Origin: Achatina immaculata
Lineage: Eukaryota > Mollusca > Gastropoda > Stylommatophora > Achatinidae
DNA length: 64,000 bases
Direction of reading: 5' to 3'
Assembly (NCBI GenBank): GCA_009760885.1
Contig: CM019701.1
Span: 32,006,697 to 32,070,696 of the forward strand
The notes under the pieces are model-generated. The model ran no database searches and had not been told where the DNA came from. It worked only from the letters and a program-made list of their open reading frames with translations. This document shows, one piece after another, positions 1 to 10,442 of this stretch. Both the position numbers and the translations under genes were made by a program. Each line of letters begins with the position of its first letter. Position 1 is the first letter of the stretch.

Positions 1-8
1 TATACATA

Positions 9-225
9 ATGATGCTGACCTCAAGACTCAAATCTCCAGACAGTATGTACATGGTGATGCTGACCTCAAGAACCAGTCCTCCAGACAGTATGTACATGGT
101 GATGTTGACCTCAAGAACCAAGCCTTCAGGCAGTATGTATATGTTGACCTCAAGAATCAGATATCCAGACCGCATGTTGCTGTTGACCTCAAGAAGCAAA
201 CTTTTTGACTGTATGTGCATATGCA
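9..225. repeat. Degenerate minisatellite, 39-45 bp unit, about 5 copies
   Basis: Five head-to-tail units each begin near GTTGACCTCAAGAA and carry a CAGACAGTATGTACATGG-type second half. The first two units are 45 bp and later ones shorten to about 39 bp. The array runs off or starts at the left window edge. An 82-residue open frame across it is a by-product of unit lengths that are multiples of three; it has no recognisable domain. Confidence 0.8.
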
Positions 226-249
226 TGCTAAATGATTATGGCCATGTGC

Positions 250-755
250 TTCAATAAATTTTTCTGTGTTCTGAGGTCACCTCGACATGAAGCAGTAGGT
301 GAAGCAGGCAATTTATACATCCGAGGCTAACACGAGGATTCAGGAAGATAAACCCACAGGTGGTACAGGTAAGCTAAACAAACTAAACATGCGCTGCTAC
401 TAACATGCACAGGAAAAACTCATAAACTCCTTTCCTGTTTATGATTTTCATCTCCAGCAACATTAAACACTTTGGAAACATTCTCTGCAGATGGCAAATT
501 TGGATAATGAAATAGAGACGGGAAGAAATAAGCCAATAAAGTTGATTATCAGCTTTCTTCCAGCCTGAGATGTTGAAAAACTAATCCACGACAGGAATAA
601 ACTAATTATGAAGCTTGTCCATGGAGAACTTGAATCATTATAATGGACATCGCGGCCAAGAAACGGAACTCGCAGAAAACAATAATTCTCAGAGAACAAG
701 AAAATGAATAGGAAAAGTCCTAGTTCGGTCCTTCAGGAGGGAAACTGAACTCAAA
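250..755. other. No recognisable feature
   Basis: AT-rich sequence with no convincing coding frame, RNA gene or repeat. The only open frame (minus strand, 463-699) has no motif I recognise. Confidence 0.5.
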
Positions 756-757
756 AT

Positions 758-1375
758 GTAACACTAAACCATGGATACAAAATATAATACTAAACCCTAT
801 ACACAAAATATAACATTAAACCCTACACACAAAATATAACACTAAGCCCTGCACACAAAATATAACACTAAGCCCTATACACAAAATATAACATTAAACC
901 CTACACACAAAATATAACACTAAGCCCTGCACACAAAATATAACACTAAACCCTACACATACAAAAGTACCACTAAACCCTGCACACAAAATATATAACA
1001 CTAAACCCTGCACACACAATATAAAACACTAAACCCTGCAAACAAAATATAACACTAAACCCTGCAAACAAAATATATAACACTAAAGCCTACACACAAA
1101 ATATAACACTAAACCATACACATACAAAAGTACCGCTAAACCCTGCACAGAAATTATATAAAACTAAACCTTGCACACACAAAAAATATAACACTAAACC
1201 CCAAAAACAAAACATAACACCAAACCTTGCAGAGAAAATATCACACTAAACCCTACACACAAAACATAAAACACTGAACCCTGAACGGAAAATATAAAAC
1301 TAAACCCTGCACACTAAATATAACTCTAAACCCTACATACGAAATGTAAACCTAGATCCTGCACACAAAATATAA
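758..1375. repeat. Minisatellite, about 26-27 bp unit, over 20 copies
   Basis: Units read approximately ACACAAAATATAACACTAAACCCT, with substitutions and small indels increasing to the right. It contains CTAAACCC, but the unit is far longer than a telomere repeat and the copies are interstitial and degenerate. Confidence 0.9.
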
Positions 1376-1509
1376 CATGGGATGTAATGAAGTGGTGAAT
1401 TCATTAATGACAATATGCCTCGGCTAGAGGAGAAACAAATGTGCAAAAACTCCATAAAATATCAGAACGTAAACCTTCACTGTTGGGTGTGCCGTTGTTT
1501 TCCTGTTCT

Positions 1510-1745
1510 CAGTCTACAGATTAGTCGAATCGCTTTTCCAGAAGCTCTTGATTTCGTATCCTCCAGTCTACAGATTAGTAGAATAGCTCTTCTCCGAGCT
1601 TCTTATTTATGTCCTCATTTGACAGGTTAGTTGAATTGCTCTTCCAAGAGCACCTTTCTTCGTATCCTTGGTCAACAGATTATTCGAATCGCTCTCCCAT
1701 TAGCTCTTCTTTTCGTATCCTCAGTCGACTAATTAGTCGAATATC
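1510..1745. repeat. Minisatellite, about 53 bp unit, 4-5 copies
   Basis: The motif AGATTAGTCGAAT(C)GCTCTTCC recurs with its TTAG core at about 1521, 1575, 1627, 1680 and 1733. Units also share TTTCGTATCCTC. The copies are diverged, so this is an old array. Confidence 0.8.
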
Positions 1746-2085
1746 AATAAAAATGTACAAAATCTGGAAAGTAAAATTAGAAAACGAGAATTGAAACGAT
1801 AGAGTCAGCATCGGTGGAGATAAGCCACGATAACAAATATGCAGATATGAAGATGTCTGGTGAAACTACAGATTGTAGTTTTTCTTTTTTTTTTCTTTAC
1901 ATGAGGATACCTTGGACAGCATCAAGGGAGAAGTCTGACGAGAAAAAAAAACTGTTGAAAAATGTACAAAGAAGATCATACCCATTATCTGGACGCCAGT
2001 GAAAAGAAGAGGACTTTAAAACAGAGAACTACAAACGATAAATTAAAAGAGAGGAAGACCGAAAGAGAAACTAACTGGACAGCCT
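1746..2085. other. No recognisable feature
   Basis: Unique sequence between a minisatellite and a LINE-C fragment. It contains a T tract near 1880 and purine-rich stretches. Short open frames here carry no domain. Confidence 0.5.
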
Positions 2086-2094
2086 GCCATAATA

Positions 2095-2640
2095 CTCTAT
2101 CATCGGTCATTTACATGTCCCTTGCGGAACTTTGCCTCCCTAACAGCTCTCCTGTAGGCCTCTCAGTTGTGAGCAAGATGGCCTGCTGCTGATGCATCCA
2201 TCTGTAGATTATCAACGATATCTTGCAGCCATCTTCACCTTGGTCTTACTCTTTCTTTTTTCTATTATGTACCCTTCCAAGACGGTCTTCTCTAAATTCC
2301 CATGGCGTTTATTGTGTCCAAAATATTTGTTTTCTCTCTTTAATCCTCTTTACTAGCCAGCCTTCTTCAATATAGTTCTTATAGTATGGATATATTTGTT
2401 CTTTTTTGTGTCCGTGATGTTTGAAGAAATCTTCTGTAGCATTTACATTCAAAGGCATTTATGTGTTTCTCAGCTGTTTTGTTAAGTGTCCAGGTCTCAC
2501 AGGCATATGTTGCGATGGGAAAGATGCACGCCCTTAAAAATCTTATTTTTGTAGTTCTGTCTGTTCCTCTCCGCATCTTCTTTAGTTGTTTTATTTTTGA
2601 AGAGCGATAGTTGTCCTCCTTAACATAATACTGTGATTGA
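2095..2640 (-). mobile_element. LINE-C 3' fragment (RT C-terminal region), 5' truncated
   Basis: On the minus strand the frame 2576-2379 reads through KIRFLRACIFPIATYACETW and NAFECKCYRRFLQ, the conserved region after the RT palm in endonuclease/RT LINEs. Further 3' the DNA matches the GKRKRGR and RREAKFRKGHAND end seen in other LINE-C copies here, but frameshifted. The element ends near 2104, where the others enter a TGAC tail; this copy has only a remnant. Non-functional. Confidence 0.85.
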
Positions 2641-2805
2641 AAAATGTATCAATTCACAAATGGAAAACTAGACATATTAAGATGTGTGGACCAACATCGC
2701 CTAGGTATCGAACGGCAGTGTAACGTGGGAAACTAACGATATGAGGTGAGAACTTGTAATGTTCCCAACTTTAGGCAAAAACTTCTGTCTATCGCAGTTT
2801 CGTTA

Positions 2806-2874
2806 CGTCCGTGTATATCTTATATAGAAACTAGTTGTAACGTCCGTGTATATCTTATAAGGAAACTAGTTATA
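2806..2874. repeat. Two-copy direct repeat of about 34 bp
   Basis: ACGTCCGTGTATATCTTATA followed by GAAACTAGTT occurs twice in tandem with two mismatches. The surrounding 2641-3000 is otherwise unremarkable unique sequence. Confidence 0.7.
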
Positions 2875-2999
2875 ACTCATCGAGAACATAACAGGAAAAG
2901 AACATTGTGAATTTCCACTCGTGAAAATGGCCAGTTTCTCTATATTTCCTAGCTAATCGCCACCGAACCCTCACTAATAGTTGCCTAAGAGTTATTGGG

Positions 3000-3405
3000 G
3001 AGTAATTTTTTTTTTCTCATTGACAGTTTCATCAAAGGTACCACAAAGTGTTTTTTCCCTTAATTCACTCAGTTACCACAATCTAATCTATTTTCTCTCA
3101 GTATTAGTTTTCTCAGAGTTACCACAGCCTAAAGTTATTTTTTTCCTCAGTGCTATTTTTCTCAGATTTACCACAGTTTACGCTTACTTTTCCTTGGTGC
3201 TAGTTTTCTCAGAGTTACCAAAGTCTAAACTTTTTTCATCGGTGCTAGTTTTCTCAGAGTTACCACAGTTTAAACTTATTTTTCCTCAGTGCTAGTTTTC
3301 TCAGAGAATAACAGTTTAAACTTATTTTTCCTCAGTGCTAGTTTTCTCAGAGTTACCATAGTCTAAACTTTTTCTCTCAGTTCCAGTTTCCCGAAATTAC
3401 AACAG
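3000..3405. repeat. Minisatellite, about 46 bp unit, about 8 copies
   Basis: Units share GCTAGTTTTCTCAGAGTTAC followed by CACAGTCTAAACTT and a T-rich, CCTCAGT segment. Divergence is greatest at the left edge. The 104-residue open frame over it (plus strand) is repeat-derived. Confidence 0.85.
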
Positions 3406-3627
3406 AAACAAAACTTATTCTTTACACTCGTGAAAATTATACAGAAAATATACCATCATGAAAATATGCAAACATACACGAGCAGGCAAATAGAATCTTC
3501 ATGTAATGGAAACAAACAATTTTTAAAAACCCAATATCTCAAGGGCAGATGTTGAAATCTATTTATCTCTTGGTGCAGTTTACTACAGGCATCATGTTCT
3601 TCATATAGTTTAGTGATTTATTTGCAT

Positions 3628-3631
<4 letters not shown>

Positions 3632-3693
<62 letters not shown>
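3632..3693. repeat. (TA)n microsatellite, about 31 units
   Basis: Uninterrupted alternating TA immediately 5' of a LINE-C copy. The LINE's 5' truncation point coincides with its right edge. Confidence 0.95.
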
Positions 3694-3697
<4 letters not shown>

Positions 3698-4431
3698 TGA
3701 TATGTCAACAACTAATTATGTCAGTCCGTAAGAATAGTGAAGAGCAGAACTTCTATTTTAATGCGAAGAAAACTAAATTGATGACAACTGATAAAACAAA
3801 TAAGGCAGCCGACATATGGAGAAACTGGAAGAGGTGGAGTGTTTTGAAGATCTTGGACTAACTAATAATGGAGATACATTGAGTGAAATTAAAAGAAGGA
3901 CATTGTAGCTCTTCAAAAAGTAAAACAACTTTTTAAAAGCTGTGGAGAGGAATAAACAGAACTATAAAAATAAGATTTTTAAGGGCATGCATCTTTCCCT
4001 TAGCAACATATGACTGTGAGACCTGGACACTTAACAAAACACCTGAGAAACATATAAATGCCTTTGAATGTAAATGCTATAGAAGAGTTCTTCAGATATC
4101 ATGGGCACAAAAAAAGAACAAATGTATCCATACTACAAGAACTTCATATTGAAGAAGGCTGGCTAGTAAAGAGGATTAAAGAGAGAAAACAAATATTTCG
4201 GACACATTAAACGTCATGAGAATTTATAGAAGACAGTCTTGGAAGGGTACATAATGGGAAAAGGAAAGAGAGGAAGACCAAGACGGCTGCTGGACTTCGT
4301 TGATGATCTGGTAATGGATGCATCAGCAGCAGGGCATCTTGTTTACAACCGAGAGGCCTACAGGAGACCTGTTAGGGAGGCAAAGTTCCGCAGACATGCA
4401 AATAACTGACAGACTGACTGACTGACTGACT
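3694..4431 (+). mobile_element. LINE-C, 5'-truncated RT copy with TGAC tail
   Basis: The frame starting near 3694 encodes a distal RT segment including NAKKTKLMTTDK. It continues, with several frame breaks, through the CETWTLNKTPEKHINAFECK region and the RKGHAND-type C-terminus. The end is a short TGAC repeat (about 4405-4431) whose first TGA is the expected stop codon. The copy has multiple stops and shifts and is dead. It is collinear with the copies at 2.1, 29.5 and 50.8 kb. Confidence 0.88.
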
Positions 4432-4660
4432 GGTATGTCATCATCGTAGCTTATTTTAATTCGTAGCTTACGTTTTCTTCTACAAATACTGCGTAAGTAC
4501 AGGAATCTCGGAAGTTTGGCTTACAAACCCAGGTAGTAGTTGACCGGAGTTGATGAGTTATAAAAACACTTTTTTGCACGCATACATCTTACAGCTATAA
4601 TTACACCATTTGTTTCTGGTGATTATCACCCACAGAGTGTGATTTATGTGCTTGTTACTC
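4432..4660. other. Short unique spacer
   Basis: No coding, RNA or repeat signal seen. It ends in ATC triplets that belong to the next LINE-A tail. Confidence 0.5.
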
Positions 4661-4800
4661 ACCATCATCATCATCATTAGGTGATGTGTCAAATGACGTT
4701 GGCTATTATGTCTCTCTATAGTACCCGATCCTTCATGCAACCATCAGCTCAATTGGTTATCTCCTCTCACACTATCCGGTTTAACTATCCAGTATTTCTC
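4661..4800 (-). mobile_element. LINE-A 3' end fragment
   Basis: A minus-strand fragment starting at an ATC-triplet run (the (TGA)n tail, about 4661-4677). It matches the terminal LINE-A coding region that encodes GWCERSPTELMACMK and the ending RHGT in better copies. It is 5'-truncated to about 140 bp and sits head-on against the plus-strand LINE-A that follows. Confidence 0.8.
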
Positions 4801-4958
4801 TCTGTGCTTTCTATTGTTGTGTCAAATTCAAAAGAAGGAAGTATACTTATGGACACTGAAGAAATACTAGATAAATGGATAGAATACATAGACGACTTAA
4901 CCGGCGGAGAAAGACCGGAAATACCATCATACACAAACTTAGAAGGACTAACAATTCT

Positions 4959-5034
4959 GGAAGAAGAAGAAGAAGAAGAAGAAGAAGAAGAAGAAGAAGA
5001 AGAAGAAGAAGAAGAAGAAGAAGAAGAAGAAGAA
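4959..5034. repeat. (GAA)n expansion inside LINE-A coding sequence
   Basis: About 25 GAA units replace the short LEDE stretch that precedes [10 protein letters not shown] in the better LINE-A copy at 47.8-49.05 kb. The tract is in frame and encodes polyglutamate. Confidence 0.95.
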
Positions 5035-5143
5035 ATCATAGACGATACTGAACACATGAAAAAAAGAGGGAAGACAACTGAACCAGACAGTATTGCAATT
5101 TTGGAAACAAATGCTCTCTGGGAATGTGACACGAAAATTATCA

Positions 5144-5495
5144 TCATCATCATGTGGCTTGCCGACTGGCGTTGGCTATTATGCTTCTCCAGAGTACCTT
5201 CATGCAGGCCATCAGCTCAGTTGGTGATCTCTCACACCATCCCGTCAGACTGTCCAGTATCATTTCTCTTGGTCTTCCTCTTGATCTTCTTCCTTCTATT
5301 TTTCCTGTTGTTATAATATTTTCAATGCCCCCTCTTCTCATTGCATGTCCTATGAAAGTACATTGTCTCTCTCTTATCTTTTTGACAAGGTTTTTTGTCT
5401 CTCCAGCTCTTCTCCTACATTCTTCATTAGTTATTTTTGCTGTCCAGGGGATTTGCAACATTCTTCTAATAAACCACATTTCTGCTGCTTCCAAT
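5144..5495 (-). mobile_element. Nested LINE-A 3' copy with target-site duplication
   Basis: A minus-strand LINE-A fragment of about 350 bp. Its tail (ATC triplets on plus) starts at 5144. Its frame encodes EMWFIRRMLQIPWTAK, CTFIGHAMRRGGIENI, GRRSRGRPREMI and the terminal SRQAT. It is flanked by 16-bp direct repeats at 5128-5143 and 5496-5511 (one mismatch, core ACGAAAATTATCA), the target duplication. It sits inside the plus-strand LINE-A and is therefore younger. Confidence 0.93.
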
Positions 5496-5796
5496 GATAC
5501 GAAAATTATCACAAAAGTGTTTAATTATATTTATAACAACGGACATATATCACACGATATGCTGAAATTCATCTTTACGGCCCTACCAAAGAAAGCAGAC
5601 GCACAAAAGTATGAAGAATATCCAATTAGCAGTTTATTATGCCAAATTAATACATTTATGTAAAGAATAATAAAAGAGAACGAAGAGACAAAAAGTAAGA
5701 GTAGAAAGATAACAGAGGAACAATGCTGCTTCTTTGAAGACAAAGGAACGCAAAATGCATTGAGAACACTAATTGAAAGAGCATTAGACGTACAAA

Positions 5797-5816
5797 TATA
5801 TATATATATATATATA
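5797..5816. repeat. (TA)n tract inside LINE-A
   Basis: A short TA run replaces a few RT codons before the LTDYTKAFD motif of the decayed LINE-A. Confidence 0.8.
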
Positions 5817-6119
5817 ATACCCTTTGTCTTACTGACTACACCAAAGCATTCGACACGGTAAGACATGAGAAAGTAATGAAGATGCTGGAAGACGTACACA
5901 TTGATGACAGAGATCTAAGATAAACAACAAAAAATGCACATTTCAGAGCATAAAGAAGGAAGTAAACCAAGGATGTGTCCTGTTCCCAGATCTATTTATC
6001 CTTCTACAGTGAGAATATTATGAGAACCATTACCGACACGTCTGGAATAAAAGTTGGAGGACATAACATCAGTAACCTGAGATATACTAATCACAGTCCT
6101 GATAGCAGACAATGAAAAA

Positions 6120-6359
6120 GATCTACAAGAGCTGCTAGATATAGTAGTGGCAGAAAGTGAATATAAAGATCTACAAGAGCTGCTAGATATAATAGTGGCA
6201 GAAAGTGAATATAAAGATCTACAAGAGCTGCTAGGTATAATAGTGGCAGAAAATGAATATTAAGATCTACAAGAGCTGCTAGATATAATAGTGGCAGAAA
6301 GTGAATATAAAGATCTACAAGAGCTGCTAGATATAATAGTGGCAGAAAGTGAATACAGA
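6120..6359 (+). repeat. 48-bp tandem amplification within the LINE-A RT domain, 5 copies
   Basis: Five exact-length 48-bp units start at 6120, 6168, 6216, 6264 and 6312. Each encodes a 16-residue block of the DLQELLDIIVAESE type, the segment just after the RT YADD box. The intact LINE-A at 47.8-49.05 kb has one copy ([14 protein letters not shown]). Units differ at only a few positions, so the amplification postdates the insertion. Confidence 0.95.
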
Positions 6360-7026
6360 GATCTATCACAGATTAGTAAGAAAACACAAACCACAGTAGT
6401 CTCTAAAACGAAATCCGTACCAGAATGCAATGCCAAAAATTAAAGGAATAACACTAAAACAAGTGCACAAATTCAAGTATCTTGGTACAACGATAATGCC
6501 AGATGGTAGGTGTACCACCGAGGTCAAAAACAGAACATTTCGTGGAAAGCTAGCATTTCAGAAAATGAAAACTATTAGAAACTAGGAAAAGTCTAGAAAT
6601 GCTATACTGAGCCTGCAATACTATGTGGGAGCGAATCACGATCATTAACAAAAACAACAACGAGAGCATTAGAGACAACTGAAATTTGGTTTCTACAAAG
6701 AATGATAAGAATACCATAGACAGCTAAAATAACCAATTAAGAACGACTAAGAAAAGTCATTGAGAAACGAACCTTTAACAAACACATTACGGGGGAGACA
6801 GTCAATGTTCATTGACCATATAATGAGATGAGGAGGGATTGAAAATATCGAGACAACGGGGAAAATGGGAGGCAGGAAAGAGAGAGGTAGACCAAGAGAG
6901 AAAATCTTAGATGGCTGGACAAAATAGCATAGGAGAAGCACAACAACAGAATTGATGGAAAACAAGAAAGATAAGAAGCTGTGGAAAAACATACTTGTCG
7001 ACACCTCCATGTACGGCACATGATAT

Positions 7027-7365
7027 ATCGCCGTGTACGAAACATAACTCCCCACGAGTAGTAATTGTAATCACTGAGCCAGACACGACAACACACACAC
7101 ACAAAAAAGTATGATAAGACAGGGATCCACGAAATGGAGAAACAAAGAAACAGAAGGAAAAAAAAAAGAAATTAAACCCGTAGCTCTCAGACTATGAGAT
7201 AATAAACATCAGCTTTATCTCCAGCAAAAGCTGCTCATCTGTACGACTATACCCGAAGGCAGATTTATCTGTAGCGTGCCTCGCTTGATATCATGAAACA
7301 CAGATATCGATGGATCATTTTAAAGTCTCACCATTTAAATATATTTTTCTCCAACTCGCCCGGGG
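7027..7365. other. No recognisable feature
   Basis: Contains a short CA run near 7095 and an A-rich stretch near 7160. No gene or repeat identified. Confidence 0.5.
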
Positions 7366-7384
7366 GGGAGGGGGGGGGGGGGGA
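7361..7384. repeat. G-rich homopolymer tract
   Basis: A run of G broken by single A residues, able in principle to form G-quadruplexes and prone to length error in assemblies. The following 7385-7780 shows no recognisable feature; its minus-strand open frames have no domains. Confidence 0.85.
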
Positions 7385-7784
7385 AGGGTGAAAACAAGAG
7401 GCCCTTTTTGTGCTGGAAAAATGTCGACGAAATGCGGGGAGGGAGCGTAATCCAAGGAACTGGTCGTTAAACTGAACTTGATCAAGACCGTTTTGACGAA
7501 ATGCTGGTTTACTTTTTCTTCCTTGTTTGTAGAAGCGAGGGCTGCTTCTGAGAATGGCAGGAAGGGTTGTGCTGTGATTGATGAGCGGTGTTTGGATCAT
7601 GGGTTTTGTGTGTGAAATCATGGAGCAGGAAAAATGCAGAGAGATGGAAAGGTAAAGGAAGAGACTTAAAGAGATCTTCTAATGGATGAGCAGGCAAATG
7701 GCCAACTTCTAGAAAAAAAAAGACTAACATAGAAATAATGACTGACCTGGTGGTAGGCGTGTGTACGCGATCTGTCAAATAATA

Positions 7785-8130
7785 GGCTGCCAAGCAAACA
7801 GAAAAATAGACATACAAGATAGCAGGAAAACAAGACATACAAGCTAGCAGAAAAATAAGACATACAAGCTAACAGGAAAACAAGGCATACAAGCTAGCAG
7901 GAAAACAAGACATACAAGCTAGCAGAAAAATAAGACATACAAGCTAACAGGAAAACAAAACATATAAAAGCTAGCAGGAAAACAAGACATACAAGCTAGC
8001 AGGAAAACAAGACATACAGGCTAGCAGGAAAACAAGACATACAAGCTAGCAGGAAAACAAGACATATAAAAGCTAGCGGGAAAACAAGACATACAAGCTA
8101 GCAGGAAAACAAGACATGCAAGCTAGTATG
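7785..8130. repeat. Minisatellite, 25 bp unit, about 13 copies
   Basis: Units read AAGCTAGCAGGAAAACAAGACATAC with occasional ATAAGAC or TATAAAAGC variants. It contains the palindrome GCTAGC in every unit. It abuts the GATA/CATA microsatellite to the right. Confidence 0.93.
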
Positions 8131-8153
8131 ACAAACAAAAATGACAAACAGTC

Positions 8154-8157
8154 AGAC

Positions 8158-8226
<69 letters not shown>
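8154..8226. repeat. (GATA)n microsatellite, about 18 units
   Basis: Uninterrupted GATA repeats at the right edge of the 25-bp minisatellite, switching directly into CATA repeats. Confidence 0.97.
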
Positions 8227-8410
8227 CATACATACATACATACATACATACATACATAGATACATACATACACACATACATACATACATACATACATACA
8301 TACATACATACACAAACATACATACATCATACATACATACACATACATACATACATACACATACATACATAAACATACATACATCATACATACATACATA
8401 CATACACAAT
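8227..8410. repeat. (CATA)n microsatellite with interruptions
   Basis: CATA repeats broken by CACA, CATCA and AAACATA variants. The long minus-strand open frames rich in MYVC and SIYL are translations of the 4-bp repeat, not genes. Confidence 0.97.
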
Positions 8411-8411
8411 T

Positions 8412-9370
8412 ATATACATAGCAAACCCATGACAATAAGAAGTAACGTAGAAACTGCAATGGAAAAGTTTCACTTGAGCAAGAGAAAGAAACAAAACTAT
8501 GAGGATTTTAGAAAAGGATTTGAAGGAAAAAAAAATTATGCGAGCGAATAATTTCACTGTTCATTCCTACGCTGTGAATAGAAATGTTACAAATAGGAAA
8601 CAACGAAGCCTTCTCGCAGCAAAGTAACAGAACACTGATTAGACCTCCATTCCCGCGTCGTAGAAGCATTTTTTTTAAACCATGTTGAGAAACCTTTGTT
8701 CGCAATTTCTGATAGTACAGTAATTACGTGTTCTTTCTCTCTTTTCTTTGCCCATAATTTCTCTTTATTTTGCACGTTTTATAATACATTACTTTGATTA
8801 GGTTTTTTTTTATTCATTGCCCGGTCCTTTCATCACATTTCTGATGGCTGGCAAAATGTCTGCCTCCCGGGTGCAACTGTTTTAACCAGGCTCTGGTGAG
8901 ATTAAAGATAACGATGGCTAATGTTGCAGCAAGAGTTGGGGCTATGGATCGGCTGGAAGAGTTGAACTGGCGCTAAGTGGCCCTCGTGGAGCAGGCTCGG
9001 TGGATCTGATGCTCTGGGGGCTGAAAGTGATGTCCACTTTAGATGATACTCGGAGAATTAGTTTTATCCGAGGGAGTGTCGAGAGTGAGACGTTGGTGAG
9101 TGATGTTGGGGGGGGGGGTATACTCTATGTAGGTGAGCGGGTTTATGAATGAGAAGCAGCGCAGATAATGAGTGTGGACTTGATGGGAGAACGAGTGTCT
9201 GGAAAACTCGGCTGGAAAAAAAAATTAAGACGTACAGGACGAACAAAGTGAATGATGAAAACACTGCAGTTTGAGAAGGTAAGTTGTCATGAATGAGTTG
9301 AGGAGAGGATGAGTATATTTTGAGAGAATATATTATAGTGTAGATGACTGACCTGCCTCATTGGTGATCA
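8412..9370. other. Unique spacer with no assigned function
   Basis: I see no coding region, RNA gene or array. It includes a G tract at 9109-9118. Short open frames have no recognisable motifs. Confidence 0.5.
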
Positions 9371-9374
9371 GATG

Positions 9375-9800
9375 AAAGGAGATTGACATATATCGGTCAC
9401 GTGACGAGAAGAACAAGGCGAAGATGGCTGCATGACATCGTTGATAAACTGTAAATGGATGCATCAGCAACAGGGCACCTTGCTTACAACCGAGAGGTCT
9501 GCTGGAGAGCTGTTAGGGAGGCAAAGCTCCGCAAGGGACATGTAAATGACTGACTGACTGACTGACTGATGAGAAGAAACAGTCGGAAAATCCCAAAACA
9601 AGCTATCAAGTGGAACGCGACAGTTCGAAGAAAAGAGAGGTCGACCACGTGAAGCTCTAAAGAGGTCGTTGTTAAGAGAGACCAAATTAGTAGGCATAAA
9701 ATCCCTAGATGAGGTTGAAAAGCTCGCCGAAAACAGGAAAACTTGACTAACTAACATGTGAAATCTATGTGATGTTTAAGGGCACGGGAGGAATGTAAGA
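9375..9800 (+). mobile_element. LINE-B 3' end, split by a LINE-C insertion
   Basis: The left part (about 9375-9413) matches the RRWTHVGHVVRR segment of LINE-B at 37.4 kb. After the insertion, 9571-9800 continues with the region encoding SRKIPKQAIKW, GRPREALKR and LLRETKLVGIKSLDEVEK in broken frame. The 3' end AGGAATGTAAGAAATAAGA corresponds to the GATGTAA-type tail of other LINE-B copies. Confidence 0.85.
9414..9570 (+). mobile_element. LINE-C 3' end nested in LINE-B, with TSD
   Basis: About 155 bp encoding the LINE-C C-terminal end (RWLHDIVDKL, then LAYNREV, REAKLRKGHVND), ending in (TGAC)n at about 9547-9569. The 8-bp GAGAAGAA at 9406-9413 recurs at 9571-9578 and is the target duplication. 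It is severely 5'-truncated. Confidence 0.9.
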
Positions 9801-10185
9801 AATAAGAAGATGTATGATTATATGAACGAATGTGTGAACTAAAGAATGAGTAAACCTTGAATGAGAATGAGATACGAGCTGATATACCTCTATCACCTGT
9901 ATTACTAGAACCAGTTTTACTGCAGTCGTTATCTCTTTTCTCTAGCGTAATGATGAGTGAGCGCTCACTAACGAATTAATACAACAATAATTGTAAACAG
10001 CGTGTAGAGCAGAGTGAAAGGTAAACGCGTGTATGAAGTTTTCGTAAAGGTTACGAGTGAAAATGTCAGTGAATGTTTGATTTAGTGTATGAAAATTGTG
10101 TACCTTCTAGTCTTCACTATATCCACACCTATATTCTGTTGATATGCAGTGGCTGTAAATGTTTAGTATGATGTTTGTTAAAATA
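9801..10185. other. No recognisable feature
   Basis: Unique sequence; several GAATGA-type words but no true array. Confidence 0.5.
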
Positions 10186-10189
10186 TTCC

Positions 10190-10442
10190 CGCTCGTACAG
10201 ATATTATCACTGGACTTTCAATTAAGTGGGGTTTCTCAAAAATATTCTCATTATACTTTATCTTAACGGTCTTGGACAGATATTTTCACTCGATTTTAAA
10301 GTCACTCCTTGGACAGATATATTCCCCCGCTTTCATCTTTAGTCACTCTCTGGGCAGATATTTTCCCTGGACTTAATCTTAACGGTCACGCCCTGAACAG
10401 ATATTTTTCATCGATCTCATCTTTCATCTCCCAAAATTTCCC
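10190..10442. repeat. Degenerate minisatellite, about 55-60 bp, 4-5 copies
   Basis: Recurring (G/A)ACAGATATTTTCACT(C/G)GA followed by TCATCTTTAGTCAC or TTAATCTTAACGGTC. The copies are strongly diverged. The stretch 10443-11070 to the right shows nothing recognisable except short CACT repeats near 11010. Confidence 0.65.

Larger units (their letters stand above)
4827..7026 (+). pseudogene. LINE-A (RTE-like) RT copy, interrupted and heavily decayed
   Basis: The plus-strand frame begins in the linker before RT (LDKWIEYIDDLTGGERPEI at about 4870-4920), is interrupted at 5144-5495 by another LINE-A, and resumes with FTALPKKADA, LTDYTKAFDTV, NLRY and, after the 48-bp array, KFKYLGTTI and GRKERGRPREKI. 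It ends MYGT plus TGA near 7022. Stops and shifts are frequent and the YADD motif is damaged (the sequence after NLRY is TNH). Its product would have been the EN/RT protein that copies the element by target-primed reverse transcription. The EN part is missing. Confidence 0.88.

Noticed and set aside
758..1375. Telomere-like CTAAACCC words
   Set aside because: The repeating unit is 26-27 bp, degenerate and interstitial, unlike any simple telomere repeat.
4785..5153. Polyserine protein on the minus strand
   Set aside because: The antisense reading of the GAA tract inside LINE-A.
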